NCBI GenBank assembly: GCA_050181465.1
Contig: JBFXDD010000023.1
Span: 16,021-80,020, forward strand
Source of the DNA: JACRLW01 sp050181465
GTDB taxonomy: Bacteria; Planctomycetota; UBA1135; UBA2386
Length of the DNA stretch: 64,000 nucleotides
Direction: 5' to 3'
Shown: piece after piece, positions 1 through 8,755 of the stretch
Layout of the letters: every line of letters begins with the position of its first letter
Position numbering within the stretch: the first letter of the stretch is position 1
Translations under genes and position numbers: made by a program
Notes under the pieces: model-generated
Databases searched by the model: none
What the model was told of the DNA's origin: nothing
What the model saw: only the letters and a program-made list of their open reading frames with translations

Positions 1-340
1 CCTTGCCGGCGACATCCGAGCGCGCGATCCAATGCTCGGCGAAGTTGGCGTGACGCGGATCGATCTCGATGGTTCGGACGCGACCGTAGTCGGGCAACGC
101 CCGCGCGATCCAGGTCGCCGAGTAACCGCCGAGCGTGCCGACTTCGATCACCTCCTCGGCACCACGGAGCCGGAGGAGGACTTGCATGAGAGCTCCCTGT
201 TCCGGCGCGATCGCGATCGGCGGCAATCCGGCGAGCGCCGCCTCTTCGCGAAGTCGAACGAGGTGTGCATCCTCAGGGGTCGTGCGCGCGCGGAGGTATT
301 CGAAGTGAGCCTGATCGACCGTGGTGCCGTGCATCGACAT
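1..340 (-). CDS. O-methyltransferase, SAM-dependent, N-terminal part (cut by window edge)
   Basis: The gene reads leftward and runs off the window, so only about the first 113 residues are present. The reading frame shows an N-terminal helix region, then EVIEVGTLGGYSATWIARAL, a glycine-rich SAM-binding motif I (E-x-G-T-x-x-G-Y-S), and about 25 residues later RTIEIDPRH, the acidic strand-2 end that usually binds the ribose of SAM. This order and spacing match the family 3 (catechol/caffeoyl-CoA type) O-methyltransferases. The substrate cannot be inferred. The start is ATG at 340; a second ATG two codons later is equally possible. It is divergent from pyrE, and a half copy of the interspersed repeat sits between them. 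Confidence 0.8.
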   Translation of the reverse strand, partial: MSMHGTTVDQAHFEYLRARTTPEDAHLVRLREEAALAGLPPIAIAPEQGALMQVLLRLRGAEEVIEVGTLGGYSATWIARALPDYGRVRTIEIDPRHANFAEHWIARSDVAGK

Positions 341-348
341 GCGGGCAG

Positions 349-413
349 CGTAGCGACCCGGCAGGGCGCGAGTTGCGGCGATCGCAGCAGACGTTCACGA
401 ATAGTTCGGGCTC
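349..413 (-). repeat. Half copy of the palindromic interspersed repeat
   Basis: Read on the minus strand this segment gives GCCCGAAC, TTCGTGAACGTCTGCTGCGA, then TCGCCGCAACTCGCGCCC. This is the left arm of the repeat seen complete at 51349-51531 and near 24 kb. The right arm is absent. It fills the space between the divergent methyltransferase and pyrE genes, so it may carry or replace part of their promoters. Confidence 0.75.
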
Positions 414-465
414 GGACGGCGGAACACTTCCGGCCGCAGGCTTGGAGCACCGCACACCGGGCTGC

Positions 466-1041
466 ATGATCGGGCGCGTGATCCCGACGTTCGACCCGAT
501 CGCCGCACGCGCGCGGCTCCTCACCCTCGTCCGCGAGCGTGCTTTTCGCGACGGCCTGGACATCACACTCGCGTCGGGCAAGCGGTCGACGTTCTACATC
601 AACGGCAAGACGATCACACTCGAACCCGAGGGGCTCTACCTGTTCGCTCGTCTGCTACTGATCGAGCTTCGCAAGTTGCCCGAGGTGACGGCCGTGGGCG
701 GGCTCACGATGGGGGCGGATCCAATCGCGTCGGCGATTTGTGCACTCTCATTCGCCGAAGGGAGACCCATGCCAGCGTTCCTCGTTCGCAAGGAAGCGAA
801 GGGGCACGGAACCGGCTCGCGAATCGAAGGGGAGCTGGCGAAGGGCCAGAAGGTGGCGATCATCGAGGACACGATCACCACCGGTGGTTCCGCGCGTCGG
901 GCGATCGAGGCCGTGCGCGAGGTAGGCGCGATTCCCGTCGTGGTGTATGCACTCGCAGACCGAGAAGACGAAGACGGCGCGGAGTTCCGCCGCGAGTTCG
1001 ATGTCCGACCTCTGTTCAGCCTGAGGGAGATTCGCGGATGA
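466..1041 (+). CDS. pyrE: Orotate phosphoribosyltransferase
   Basis: The product of 191 residues transfers ribose-5-phosphate from PRPP to orotate, giving OMP, the fifth step of de novo pyrimidine synthesis in the cytoplasm. Visible family features are SGKRSTFYINGK near the N-terminus, FLVRKEAKGHGTGSRIEG (the flexible catalytic loop) and VAIIEDTITTGGSA, the PRPP-binding motif with its paired acidic residues and TTGGS turn. The length is typical. I chose ATG at 466 (MIGRVIPTFDP); the frame stays open upstream, but that part lies in the interspersed repeat and has no family similarity. The stop overlaps the next start (ATGA), so the two are translationally coupled. Confidence 0.95.
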   Translation: MIGRVIPTFDPIAARARLLTLVRERAFRDGLDITLASGKRSTFYINGKTITLEPEGLYLFARLLLIELRKLPEVTAVGGLTMGADPIASAICALSFAEGRPMPAFLVRKEAKGHGTGSRIEGELAKGQKVAIIEDTITTGGSARRAIEAVREVGAIPVVVYALADREDEDGAEFRREFDVRPLFSLREIRG

Positions 1042-1526
1042 GCGGCGAGGTCAGTCGCATTCCCGCGCATCTGCGCGCATTGGGAACCGTCCCGAGCGGG
1101 CTGTTCGTCGCGACCGCCGGACACGGTGTCGAAGCTACCGGCATGTTGGTGAGCTTCGTGCAGCAAGTGGGTTTCGCGCCGCCGGCGTTGACGGTCGCAC
1201 TGAAGGAAGGACGCCCGTTGCTCGAGCTCGTCCGCACGACCGGCCGATTCTGCCTCTCGGTCATCGACGACTCTTCCGTAGGACTGCTTCGACACTTCGC
1301 TCGCGGGTTCGATCGCGGACAACCGGCCTTCGAGAGCGTGACGATCGCGCACGATGCGCACGGCGTGCCCTATCTCCCCGAGGCGCTGGCTTGGATGTCG
1401 TGTGAAGTCGTCGGCGAGGTCGCGTGGTCGGACCACGTGCTCGTTTGCGGTCAGGTCACCGCTGGCGATCGTCGCGACGACGATCGACCGATGGTCCACG
1501 TTCGAAAGACCGGAGCTAGCTACTGA
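1038..1526 (+). CDS. Flavin reductase-like, FMN-binding split-barrel protein
   Basis: This 162-residue protein looks like a flavin reductase domain (DIM6/NTAB type). It starts with a short helix and then GLFVATAGHGVEATGMLVSFVQQVGFAPPALTVAL in outline, followed by GRFCLSVIDD and, near the end, SWDHVL-like WSDHVLVCGQV. These are the usual strands of the FMN-binding split barrel, in which a flavin is bound at the dimer face and reduced by NAD(P)H. Such proteins often supply reduced flavin to an oxygenase or act on their own, and no partner is identifiable here. It overlaps pyrE by 4 bp and the next gene by 1 bp, and that next gene carries a nitroreductase domain, so a shared redox role is possible but unproven. 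Confidence 0.8.
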   Translation: MSGEVSRIPAHLRALGTVPSGLFVATAGHGVEATGMLVSFVQQVGFAPPALTVALKEGRPLLELVRTTGRFCLSVIDDSSVGLLRHFARGFDRGQPAFESVTIAHDAHGVPYLPEALAWMSCEVVGEVAWSDHVLVCGQVTAGDRRDDDRPMVHVRKTGASY

Positions 1527-2872
1527 TGCGGAGCGTGGCCGCAGTCGTTCTCGCTGCCGGCCGTGGTGAGCGACTCGGCGCAGACAAGGCGTTCGTGCGC
1601 CTGGGTGACCAATCCGCGATCGAGCGAGTGTCGACGACCTTGCGCGAGGCAGGCATTGCGCGCGTCGTCATCGCACGCCGCGCCGGTTCGTTGCCGATTC
1701 CCGACTTCGACGGTGCAGTGGTCGAGTGCGAGACGTCGAGCATGATCGAGTCGCTGCGAGCGACTTTGCCGCACCTGGTCGAGCAGCGGGCGATGATCTT
1801 TCCGATCGATCACGCGATGGTCGCCCCGGACACCGTTCGAGCGATCCTCGAGAGGGAAGCCTCGATCGTCCTGCCCCGGTGCCGGGCGCGTGTCGGCCAT
1901 CCCTTGCTGCTCGATCGGAGCGTCCTCGGCGAGATCGAGCACTCCGAGATCGGCTCCCTTCGGGATGTCATTCGTCGAGATCCGACTCGCGTCGGGATCG
2001 TCGAAGTCGCGGACTCATGGATCACTCGGGATCTCGACACCCCTGCAGACGTGATGGCCGCGCAGGGCTCGCTGGCGGCCCAGAACTCGGTGATCGAGAC
2101 GATGGCGCAGCATCGCAGTCGGCGGAAGTATCGTCCCGATGCGGTCAGTGACTCGCAGCTCGCCGCGCTCGTCGACTGTGCGCGCTGCGCTTCGACGTCG
2201 AGCTTCATCCAGGCAGCGACCGTAGTCGCGGTCCGCGACGTCGAACGCAGGAGTGCGATTGCGACACTCTGCTCAGATCAGGATCACATTCGGCAGGCAC
2301 CGGTGTTCCTGGCGATCTGCGCGGATCTCTCGCGAGTTGGACGGGCTTGCGAGCGGCAAGGCACGCGGATGCGAGCCGATACGCTCGAGGTGTTCCTCGA
2401 GGCAGCGATCGATGCGACGCTCGTCGGTCAGAACTTGGCGTTGGCTGCGGAGTCGGAGGGCCTGGGCATTTGCATGATCGGTGCCGCGCGCAATCATCCC
2501 CGCGAACTGGCGGCTCTCCTCGGTCTGCCGTCGACGAGCTTTGTCGTGTTCGGCATGACGCTCGGCTGGCCGGCCGATGATCCACTGCCGCGACGTCGAA
2601 TGCCGTTGTCCGCGATCCTTCACCAGGAGCGCTATGACCCGCTGATGACGGATGTCGCGCTCGACGCCGCGGATGCCGACCTGCGCGCCTGGGCGGAGGC
2701 GATCAATGCCGTCGAGGTGCCGCGCGGTGCCAAGCCGATCAGCACGACTCGCGGCTGGAGCGACCGCATGGCGTTCCTCTTCGGCGGAAGCAAGCCGCAC
2801 AAGGGCCGAGAGAACCTCGGCCCGGAGCTACGGTCGATGGGGTTTGGGCTCGACCGCCCCGGCGAAAGCTGA
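1526..2872 (+). CDS. MobA-like nucleotidyltransferase fused to a nitroreductase domain
   Basis: The protein has two parts. Residues 1 to about 185 resemble MobA/MocA-type NTP transferases: AAVVLAAGRGERLGADKAF is the nucleotide-binding signature, FPIDHAM carries the metal-binding Asp, and a GHPLLLDR segment follows. Residues 193 to about 440 resemble an NfsA/FRP-type FMN nitroreductase: it opens QHRSRRKYRPDAVSD and contains GQNLALAAESEGLGICMIG and FGMTLGWP, typical of that family. Members of the first family activate small molecules with CTP or GTP, for example in molybdenum cofactor maturation, while the second reduces nitro groups or quinones with NAD(P)H. The ATG at 1526 overlaps the preceding stop. 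No frameshift is visible and the linker is continuous, so I read it as a true fusion. Confidence 0.8.
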   Translation: MRSVAAVVLAAGRGERLGADKAFVRLGDQSAIERVSTTLREAGIARVVIARRAGSLPIPDFDGAVVECETSSMIESLRATLPHLVEQRAMIFPIDHAMVAPDTVRAILEREASIVLPRCRARVGHPLLLDRSVLGEIEHSEIGSLRDVIRRDPTRVGIVEVADSWITRDLDTPADVMAAQGSLAAQNSVIETMAQHRSRRKYRPDAVSDSQLAALVDCARCASTSSFIQAATVVAVRDVERRSAIATLCSDQDHIRQAPVFLAICADLSRVGRACERQGTRMRADTLEVFLEAAIDATLVGQNLALAAESEGLGICMIGAARNHPRELAALLGLPSTSFVVFGMTLGWPADDPLPRRRMPLSAILHQERYDPLMTDVALDAADADLRAWAEAINAVEVPRGAKPISTTRGWSDRMAFLFGGSKPHKGRENLGPELRSMGFGLDRPGES

Positions 2873-2890
2873 CGCGCGCCGATGACGCGA

Positions 2891-4519
2891 TCAGATGCGC
2901 GGAGTGACGCGCGTCCCGCGCGGCAGGTGGAAGGGCGGCACGAAGGCCTGGCCGAAGAGCGGGAAGCTCACACCCTGGAAGTAGAACTCGGTCCCTACCA
3001 ACACCGGAAGGTTTGGGATGGTGATCGTGAGCTGGCTCTGCAAGGCGTAGAGACCATGCAGAACAACCGCAGTGGAGAAGTCGGCATACAAGCGGACCGG
3101 CTCCGCGGTGGTGATCGGCCGCGAGATCGACAGCGCCAAGTCCCAGACCAAACCGACGCCGACCGGCAGGTCGGTATTGAGCTGCACGGTTCCGCCGACG
3201 AGTGGATCTTCCGGGCCCACCGTGGTGGTGCCGAGGAATCGCGCCGGAGCGGGTTGAGACTCGGTCGCGGCGCCCCCCAAGGTTCCGCCGCTGCGGTAGC
3301 AACCGACCAGTTGGACGGGCGCAAACACGGAGTTCGCACTGACGGACGTGCTGAGGAACTCGCTGCTTCGGATGGTCACCGGCGAGCGCGCGGCGGCGGG
3401 CACGTCGATCGTGCAGTTCTCATAGTGGTTCCACAGGAGGTTGGGCAGTGCGCCGTCGACGTCGTAGCGGACGGTGCCGTTGCGATACCGATTGTTCTGC
3501 TGCCACACGCGAACGGTGAAGCGACTGCCGGCGATGTCGACGTCGCCATCGAAGGCCATTTCGCTGCCGTGGATGTCGAAGTCGGAGCTCTTGGGATGAC
3601 AGTAGAAGGCCTTGCCGCCGTTGCTCGCCACGAAGTCGCCGTGGTGGTGGTGCACCATGGTGAGCGCGGTGGGTGAGCCCTGGATGTCGACGACGTCGCC
3701 CGTGCAGACGGCGTCCGTGTGCACGAAGCGGAACATGAACTGGCCGGTCGCACCGGCTGCGCGACGCGAACGTGCCAGCATCTCGCCGTTGACGAAGTCG
3801 CTGCGGAAGAGGAACAGCATCGACATCAGGCCGCTGCCGTTGGCTTGGACGTCCGCGCCGAGTCGAACGCCGTCGAACTTCACGTGCTCGCCCTCCACCA
3901 TGACCATGCCCGACGTGGTGTTGTCATCGATCACGATTCCGACGTTCATCGTGTCGAAGTGACAATGGTCGAGCATCGCCATCGTCTCGTCGTCGGCGGT
4001 GCCGTGTGCGCGAACGCCGGCGACCGACTGCATGGAGAACATGCAGTGATGGACCATGCCCATGTGAGGCATGGTCGTGCCCATCATCCCCATCCGGATG
4101 TCGAGGCCGACGCCGCCGCCCATGAAGTGGATGCCTTCGATGTGGGCGAAGTGGCTGCGGAGCGACATCACGGTCGGCTGCGTGTTACCCATCAGCATCA
4201 CGTGAGCCATGGGGTCGGCGCTGCGAATCATGACTACCCCGGTCATGTGGCCGCCGGCAGTCAGCGGCGTGATCGGCGCCTGGACCATGATCGACGGGGT
4301 CGTCGTGGGGTCGAGCAGGATCTCGCCGACGTGCATGCCGGTTCCGGAGAACTGCGCCTGTTCCGCCGCCGAGAGCGCGTTCATGGCGAGCGTCCCGTTG
4401 GCGACTTGAATGGCCTCATCGAGCGACAACAGACCGTCGCCGAGAGTGCCGTGGGACATGGGATCATTGACCGTGGCGACGAGAGCCATGGCCACGCTCG
4501 AAAGCAGGGCTGAGAACAT
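2891..4519 (-). CDS. Secreted right-handed beta-helix-like protein, paralogue of the gene at 7067
   Basis: The 542-residue product begins MFSALLSSVAMALVATVNDP, a likely signal peptide. Its N-terminal segment (SHGTLGDGLLSLDEAIQVAN) is clearly related to SHGVLGDNLLSLEEAILLHN in the protein at 7067-8728, so the two are paralogues. The central 300 residues are a run of short beta strands rich in Met, His and Asp, such as HMGMVHHCMFSM and MVHHHHGDF, which suits a pectate-lyase-like right-handed helix. The last 110 residues match the C-terminal module found on other secreted proteins here. I chose the ATG at 4519 because the signal peptide starts there; the frame stays open 64 codons further upstream. 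Function is unknown. It converges on the fusion gene at 1526-2872. Confidence 0.7.
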   Translation of the reverse strand: MFSALLSSVAMALVATVNDPMSHGTLGDGLLSLDEAIQVANGTLAMNALSAAEQAQFSGTGMHVGEILLDPTTTPSIMVQAPITPLTAGGHMTGVVMIRSADPMAHVMLMGNTQPTVMSLRSHFAHIEGIHFMGGGVGLDIRMGMMGTTMPHMGMVHHCMFSMQSVAGVRAHGTADDETMAMLDHCHFDTMNVGIVIDDNTTSGMVMVEGEHVKFDGVRLGADVQANGSGLMSMLFLFRSDFVNGEMLARSRRAAGATGQFMFRFVHTDAVCTGDVVDIQGSPTALTMVHHHHGDFVASNGGKAFYCHPKSSDFDIHGSEMAFDGDVDIAGSRFTVRVWQQNNRYRNGTVRYDVDGALPNLLWNHYENCTIDVPAAARSPVTIRSSEFLSTSVSANSVFAPVQLVGCYRSGGTLGGAATESQPAPARFLGTTTVGPEDPLVGGTVQLNTDLPVGVGLVWDLALSISRPITTAEPVRLYADFSTAVVLHGLYALQSQLTITIPNLPVLVGTEFYFQGVSFPLFGQAFVPPFHLPRGTRVTPRI

Positions 4520-4810
4520 GTTGGTCGTGGGACCGGGGCGGCAGTCGGAAGCATAGCTCAGGAGTTCCACCGCGGACTCGTCTCCGGGATTCGCCCCTCC
4601 GCATCGGTCGGCGCGCGTCGCCACCCTGGTTCGGGGCGCTTCTCCGCACTCAACCTCGCGGTAGACTGGGAGAGCCTCCCCGCTCGCTGTTCTGCCCACC
4701 GACTTCGCCATGCGCTCGTCTCGCGACGAGCGGCTGATGCAGTCGGGCCCATCCGACCCTCATCCAGTTCCACCCGACGCGCGTCCCTGCTCGTCGTTCG
4801 GAGTTCCCTC
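4520..4810. promoter_or_regulatory. Divergent intergenic region with a hairpin
   Basis: This 291-bp gap separates two divergent secreted-protein genes and must hold both promoters. I see no clear consensus boxes. A perfect inverted repeat, CGCTCGTC-TCGC-GACGAGCG at 4713-4732, lies about 80 bp upstream of the LVIVD gene and could be an operator or a leader hairpin. Confidence 0.4.
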
Positions 4811-7054
4811 ATGCAACTGCGAAGCGCAGCCCTGGTCGCTCTGACCTTGGGCGCCCCCGTTCTGTCTCAGACCTTCAATTGCGTTCTGCTCGGACGCCAC
4901 AACCTTCACGGTACCTACAACGATGTGTGGGGGTATGTGGCCCCCAACGGCAAGGAATACGCATTGCTCGGTGCAACCACCGGCATGGCGGTCATCGACT
5001 GCAGCAACCCAGCGACACCCGTGGAACGCGGGTTCTTCCCGTGGGCGACGTCGACGTGGCGCGACATGCGCACGTACGGCAACTATGCCTACGTCAGCAG
5101 CGAGGGCGGCGGCGGATTCATGATCGTGGATCTGACCAATCCCGATGCTCCTGTCAGCCTTGGGATCTTCGGGACGGCACAGTTCAACAACGCCCACAAC
5201 ATCTGCGTCGATGTCGGTGCCGGCAAGCTGTACCTGGCAGGCACGAACATGGGAACGCCGACCTACGACCTGCTGGCGAATCCCACGAATCCGCCGTTTC
5301 TCGGTTACGCGTTGGGTTCCGGCAACAGCAATTACTTCCACGACCTCTGCGTGGAGAACGGCTTCGGCTACGGCTCGATGATCTACAACGGACAGTTGCG
5401 GATCTGGAACATGAGCACGTTTCCGCCGGCCACTCTCAGCAACACGACGACCCCGTCTACCTTCACTCACAACGCGTGGCCGAATGCCGCGGCGACTCTC
5501 TGCGTCACGACCGACGAACGCGCCGGCGGCGTGGTGAAGTTCTACGACATCACCAACAAGAACGCGCCGATTCCGCGCGGTCAGTTCACGCCGAACTCGG
5601 TGTCGATTCCGCACAACGCGTTCATCATCGGCAACTACTGCCATGTGAGTTGGTACACCGAGGGCTATCAGCTCATCGACATCACCGACCCGAACAATCC
5701 GCAGCAGGCTGCCGCGTATGACACCTGGCCCGGCACGAGCGGCGGCTTCAACGGTGCGTGGGGCGTCTATCCCTTCCAGCCGTCCGGAAACATCTACGTC
5801 TCCGACATCTCGTCCGGCTTGTACATCGTCCGGCCTCAGCTCACCGACCTGAACATCGCACACACGCCGTTGGTGGACACCACCGATGAGACTGGTCCGT
5901 ACACCGTGTCGGCGACGGTGACCGGGACCAACCCGATCGGCAGCGTGTCGATGAGCTATCGAGTCGGTGGCGGTTCGTTCACGACTGTCCCGATGAGCCC
6001 GACGGCGAACCCGAACGAGTACTCCGCGTCGATCCCCGGTCAGGACGCGGTGACCGCGATCGAGTACCACATCGATGCTCAAGATACGGTCGCGCCGCGG
6101 CGGAGCCCGGCGAGCGGCGAACATCGCTTCGTGATCGGGACCTTCGTTCAGGCCTGGTTCGATGACTTCGAGACCGATCGCGGTTGGACTCACGGCCAGA
6201 CTGCTACGCAGGACGACTGGCAGCGCGGTGCTCCGGCAGGTCGCTCCGGCACCTCGAGCGGCGTGGCGTGGGCGGATCCCGCGGCGGCCTACTCCGGCAC
6301 GAACGTCTGGGCGAACGATCTCGGCGGCGCGGGCTTCAACGGCTCCTACAACAACAACGTCGGCAACTGGTTGCAGTCGCCGTCGATCAACATCAACGGG
6401 TTGAGCGGTCTGCAGCTTCGCTATCGGCGTTGGTTGTCGTTGGCGGCTGGGGATACCGCGCAGGTCTTGGTGAACGGCGTCGTGGTGTTCAGCACTGCGG
6501 CGGCGGTGGCCGACGCATCCTGGGCGGAGATGACCCACGACATCTCGGCGATCACGAACGGCCAAAGCAGCCTGACCATCCGTTTCGAGTTGTCGTCCAA
6601 CGGCTCGGTGGTCGCCGGCGGCTGGGCCATCGACGACGTGGAACTGTTCAGCGCGTCCGACGAGGCGCCGCCGAGCTTCTACGGCAACGCGACGAACGGC
6701 ACCGGAGCGATCGCTCCCACCATCGCTCTCACGCAGTCCGCGCAGTTGGGAACGACCGCGGTGATCGACACCGCGAGCCAACTCGCCGGCGCCGGCGCCT
6801 TCTTGTTCGTCAACTTCCTGCCCGACAACCTGCCCGTGCTCGGCTTCGATCTGCTGGTCTCGCCGACCTCGGCGATCGTGCTCGGCCAGACGGTTGCAGG
6901 CAGTGGCGCGACGACTTGGAACCTGCCGATTCCGGCAGTGCCCGCTCTCGACAATGCCTACCTGTATGCGCAGGGACTCGTGCTCGACGGTGGATCGCCG
7001 GGTGGTCTCTTCGCCGCCACTCGCGGCATGAAGTTCCGCATCCACCAGAACTGA
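4811..7054 (+). CDS. Secreted LVIVD / choice-of-anchor-B family protein
   Basis: The product has 747 residues. Residues 1-19 form a signal peptide ending VLSQ. Residues from about 30 to 350 are an LVIVD-type beta-propeller: phrases such as GMAVIDCSNPATPVERG, GFMIVDLTNPDAPVSLG and GYQLIDITDPNNPQ recur, as in choice-of-anchor-B proteins. Next come an Ig-like stretch (about 360-440) and a jelly-roll-like segment starting WFDDFETDRGWTHG (about 455-610). The final 130 residues, from FYGNATNGTG, are the C-terminal module shared with other secreted proteins here and end in the strand MKFRIHQN. Related propellers are exported and presumably bind or sense something outside the cell, but no ligand can be named. 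It starts a co-directional run with the genes at 7067 and 8756. Confidence 0.85.
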   Translation: MQLRSAALVALTLGAPVLSQTFNCVLLGRHNLHGTYNDVWGYVAPNGKEYALLGATTGMAVIDCSNPATPVERGFFPWATSTWRDMRTYGNYAYVSSEGGGGFMIVDLTNPDAPVSLGIFGTAQFNNAHNICVDVGAGKLYLAGTNMGTPTYDLLANPTNPPFLGYALGSGNSNYFHDLCVENGFGYGSMIYNGQLRIWNMSTFPPATLSNTTTPSTFTHNAWPNAAATLCVTTDERAGGVVKFYDITNKNAPIPRGQFTPNSVSIPHNAFIIGNYCHVSWYTEGYQLIDITDPNNPQQAAAYDTWPGTSGGFNGAWGVYPFQPSGNIYVSDISSGLYIVRPQLTDLNIAHTPLVDTTDETGPYTVSATVTGTNPIGSVSMSYRVGGGSFTTVPMSPTANPNEYSASIPGQDAVTAIEYHIDAQDTVAPRRSPASGEHRFVIGTFVQAWFDDFETDRGWTHGQTATQDDWQRGAPAGRSGTSSGVAWADPAAAYSGTNVWANDLGGAGFNGSYNNNVGNWLQSPSININGLSGLQLRYRRWLSLAAGDTAQVLVNGVVVFSTAAAVADASWAEMTHDISAITNGQSSLTIRFELSSNGSVVAGGWAIDDVELFSASDEAPPSFYGNATNGTGAIAPTIALTQSAQLGTTAVIDTASQLAGAGAFLFVNFLPDNLPVLGFDLLVSPTSAIVLGQTVAGSGATTWNLPIPAVPALDNAYLYAQGLVLDGGSPGGLFAATRGMKFRIHQN

Positions 7055-7066
7055 TCGAGAGCAACG

Positions 7067-8728
7067 ATGATGACCGGCGCCCTCCTCCTCGCATCCCTGG
7101 CGTCGCTCGCATGCGGCGCCGAGGAGCCCACGCGAAGCGGGCGGCCGGTCGTGCATGCGGTCGCCTACGTGACCGATTCGCTGTCGCACGGCGTACTCGG
7201 CGACAACCTGCTCTCCCTCGAGGAGGCGATTCTCCTCCACAACGGTCAGTTGTCGTTCAGCCAGCTCTCGCCGGTGGAGCAGAGCTTGCTGAGCCTGATT
7301 CCCGGCACGGGAAGCACCACCGATGTCACGTGGATCGACATCGACGGCACAGGCACGCCGATCATCACGGTCCAGCGAGATCTCTCGCCGATTCTCGACA
7401 CCTCCTTCGGCTTGTTGATCAAGGGGTTCAACGAGCCGCCGGTGATCGACTTCACGGGGCCCGGAATCACGCGCGGCTTCTCGGTGCCGGCCAACTCGGT
7501 CAACTTCGAGGATTTGATCCTGCTCGGCGGCCCTTACGGCATCGATGTGACACAGACGGATGCCTCGGGCCAAGTGGGTGCGTCGCTCCGCCGAGTGAGC
7601 TTTCGCGATCATGCGAACTTCGCGTTCCGAGTGAACGCGAGTGCCCCGAACGGTGTCGGCCGGGTGATCGTCGAACAATGTGACTTCCGCAATGTCCCCA
7701 TCGCGATCGAGAGCAACGAGCTCGGCGCCGGTCGCACCACCATCTTCGAGGCGCGTGACTTGCTGGCTCGCGGGGTCGGTCGTGCGCTCACGATTCGAAC
7801 CGGTCCCGGCGGCTTTGGTCGATACACCTTCGATCGACTCGACTTCGTTGCGAGTGTCAGCGGAGTCGAGTTGCTGCGCCCTGCGGCAGCCGACCGTTTG
7901 GCTGCGATCGAGGCGAGTTTCTTGCGTGTCAGTGCGCCGAACTCCTTCCACCTCCAGACTTCGACTTCGGCGTCGACGGGCGGCTATCTCCGCATGGGCG
8001 ACTTGCGCGCGCCCAGCGGCAGCAAGGCCCTGCGGGTCGGCGGAGTCGGCCATCGCGTGGATCTCGCGATCGAGGACCTCACGGTGGACGGTGACCTGGA
8101 GTTGTCCATCGGTGGCGGGTTCGCACCGATCGAGGTCAGCAACCTTCGCGTCCGCAACTCGAACGTGGATCTCGCCGCTTCGGCGGTGCAGTCACTGCGG
8201 TTCGCGCTCACCCGATTCGATGCCTGTTCGATTCGCAACCTCGGCAGCTCGGCCATCGCGATGCAGGAGTGCTGCGTGGTCGGCGGATCGATCCAGGGAC
8301 TGAGCACCGCGCCGTTCCAACTCACCGATTGCTTCTTGGCGGCGACCACGGCGAATGTGTCCACCACGAATCCGCGGCCCGCGGAGCAGCTTGGCGGCAT
8401 GAGCGTGAGTCCGACCGACGTCGGACTCGGCGGCACCGTGCAGCTTCGCGCCGACCTGCCCAGCGGTCTGTTCGGCGCCTTCGTGCTCGGGATCACGGAT
8501 CCGGCACCGGTTCTGCTGCCGCAGCCGCTGCATCTGTACTCGGTACCCTCGCTGACGGTCGCGGTCCCAGGCCTCTACACCGGTCAGCAGTCCCTGAGCT
8601 TGGTGGTGGCGAACCACCCGGCCCTCCTCGGGGTCGACATGGTCGCGCACCTCGCGGTCGTTCCTGGGGCGGGTATCGCCGGTCCACCCGTCGCGGTGCC
8701 GCCCGGCGGTCGCTTCGTGGTGCGCTGA
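7067..8728 (+). CDS. Secreted right-handed beta-helix-like protein, paralogue of the gene at 2891
   Basis: The 553-residue protein opens with a signal peptide (MMTGALLLASLASLACG) and then the segment VTDSLSHGVLGDNLLSLEEA shared with the gene at 2891-4519. The middle is a repetitive pattern of short strands and turns, with phrases like FRDHANFAFRVN and VIVEQCDFRNVPIAIESNE, typical of a parallel beta-helix. The last 120 residues, from about LGGMSVSPTDVGLGG, form a beta-sandwich aligned with the paralogue's tail. It starts 12 bp after the LVIVD gene, so the two are probably co-transcribed. Unlike its paralogue it is not Met/His-rich. It may bind or cut polysaccharide outside the cell, but no catalytic motif is evident. 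Confidence 0.75.
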   Translation: MMTGALLLASLASLACGAEEPTRSGRPVVHAVAYVTDSLSHGVLGDNLLSLEEAILLHNGQLSFSQLSPVEQSLLSLIPGTGSTTDVTWIDIDGTGTPIITVQRDLSPILDTSFGLLIKGFNEPPVIDFTGPGITRGFSVPANSVNFEDLILLGGPYGIDVTQTDASGQVGASLRRVSFRDHANFAFRVNASAPNGVGRVIVEQCDFRNVPIAIESNELGAGRTTIFEARDLLARGVGRALTIRTGPGGFGRYTFDRLDFVASVSGVELLRPAAADRLAAIEASFLRVSAPNSFHLQTSTSASTGGYLRMGDLRAPSGSKALRVGGVGHRVDLAIEDLTVDGDLELSIGGGFAPIEVSNLRVRNSNVDLAASAVQSLRFALTRFDACSIRNLGSSAIAMQECCVVGGSIQGLSTAPFQLTDCFLAATTANVSTTNPRPAEQLGGMSVSPTDVGLGGTVQLRADLPSGLFGAFVLGITDPAPVLLPQPLHLYSVPSLTVAVPGLYTGQQSLSLVVANHPALLGVDMVAHLAVVPGAGIAGPPVAVPPGGRFVVR

Positions 8729-8755
8729 AACGAAAGCGGTATCGTTCGCGACCGC

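Noticed and set aside
3719..4513. Plus-strand frame of 264 codons over the Met/His-rich gene
   Set aside because: It is the mirror of a repetitive minus-strand coding sequence, His/Asp-rich only because the other strand encodes Met and His.
4760..8053. Long open frame of over 1000 codons on the minus strand
   Set aside because: It lies opposite the LVIVD and beta-helix genes, is Arg-rich without any domain, and reflects third-position GC bias of the genes on the plus strand.
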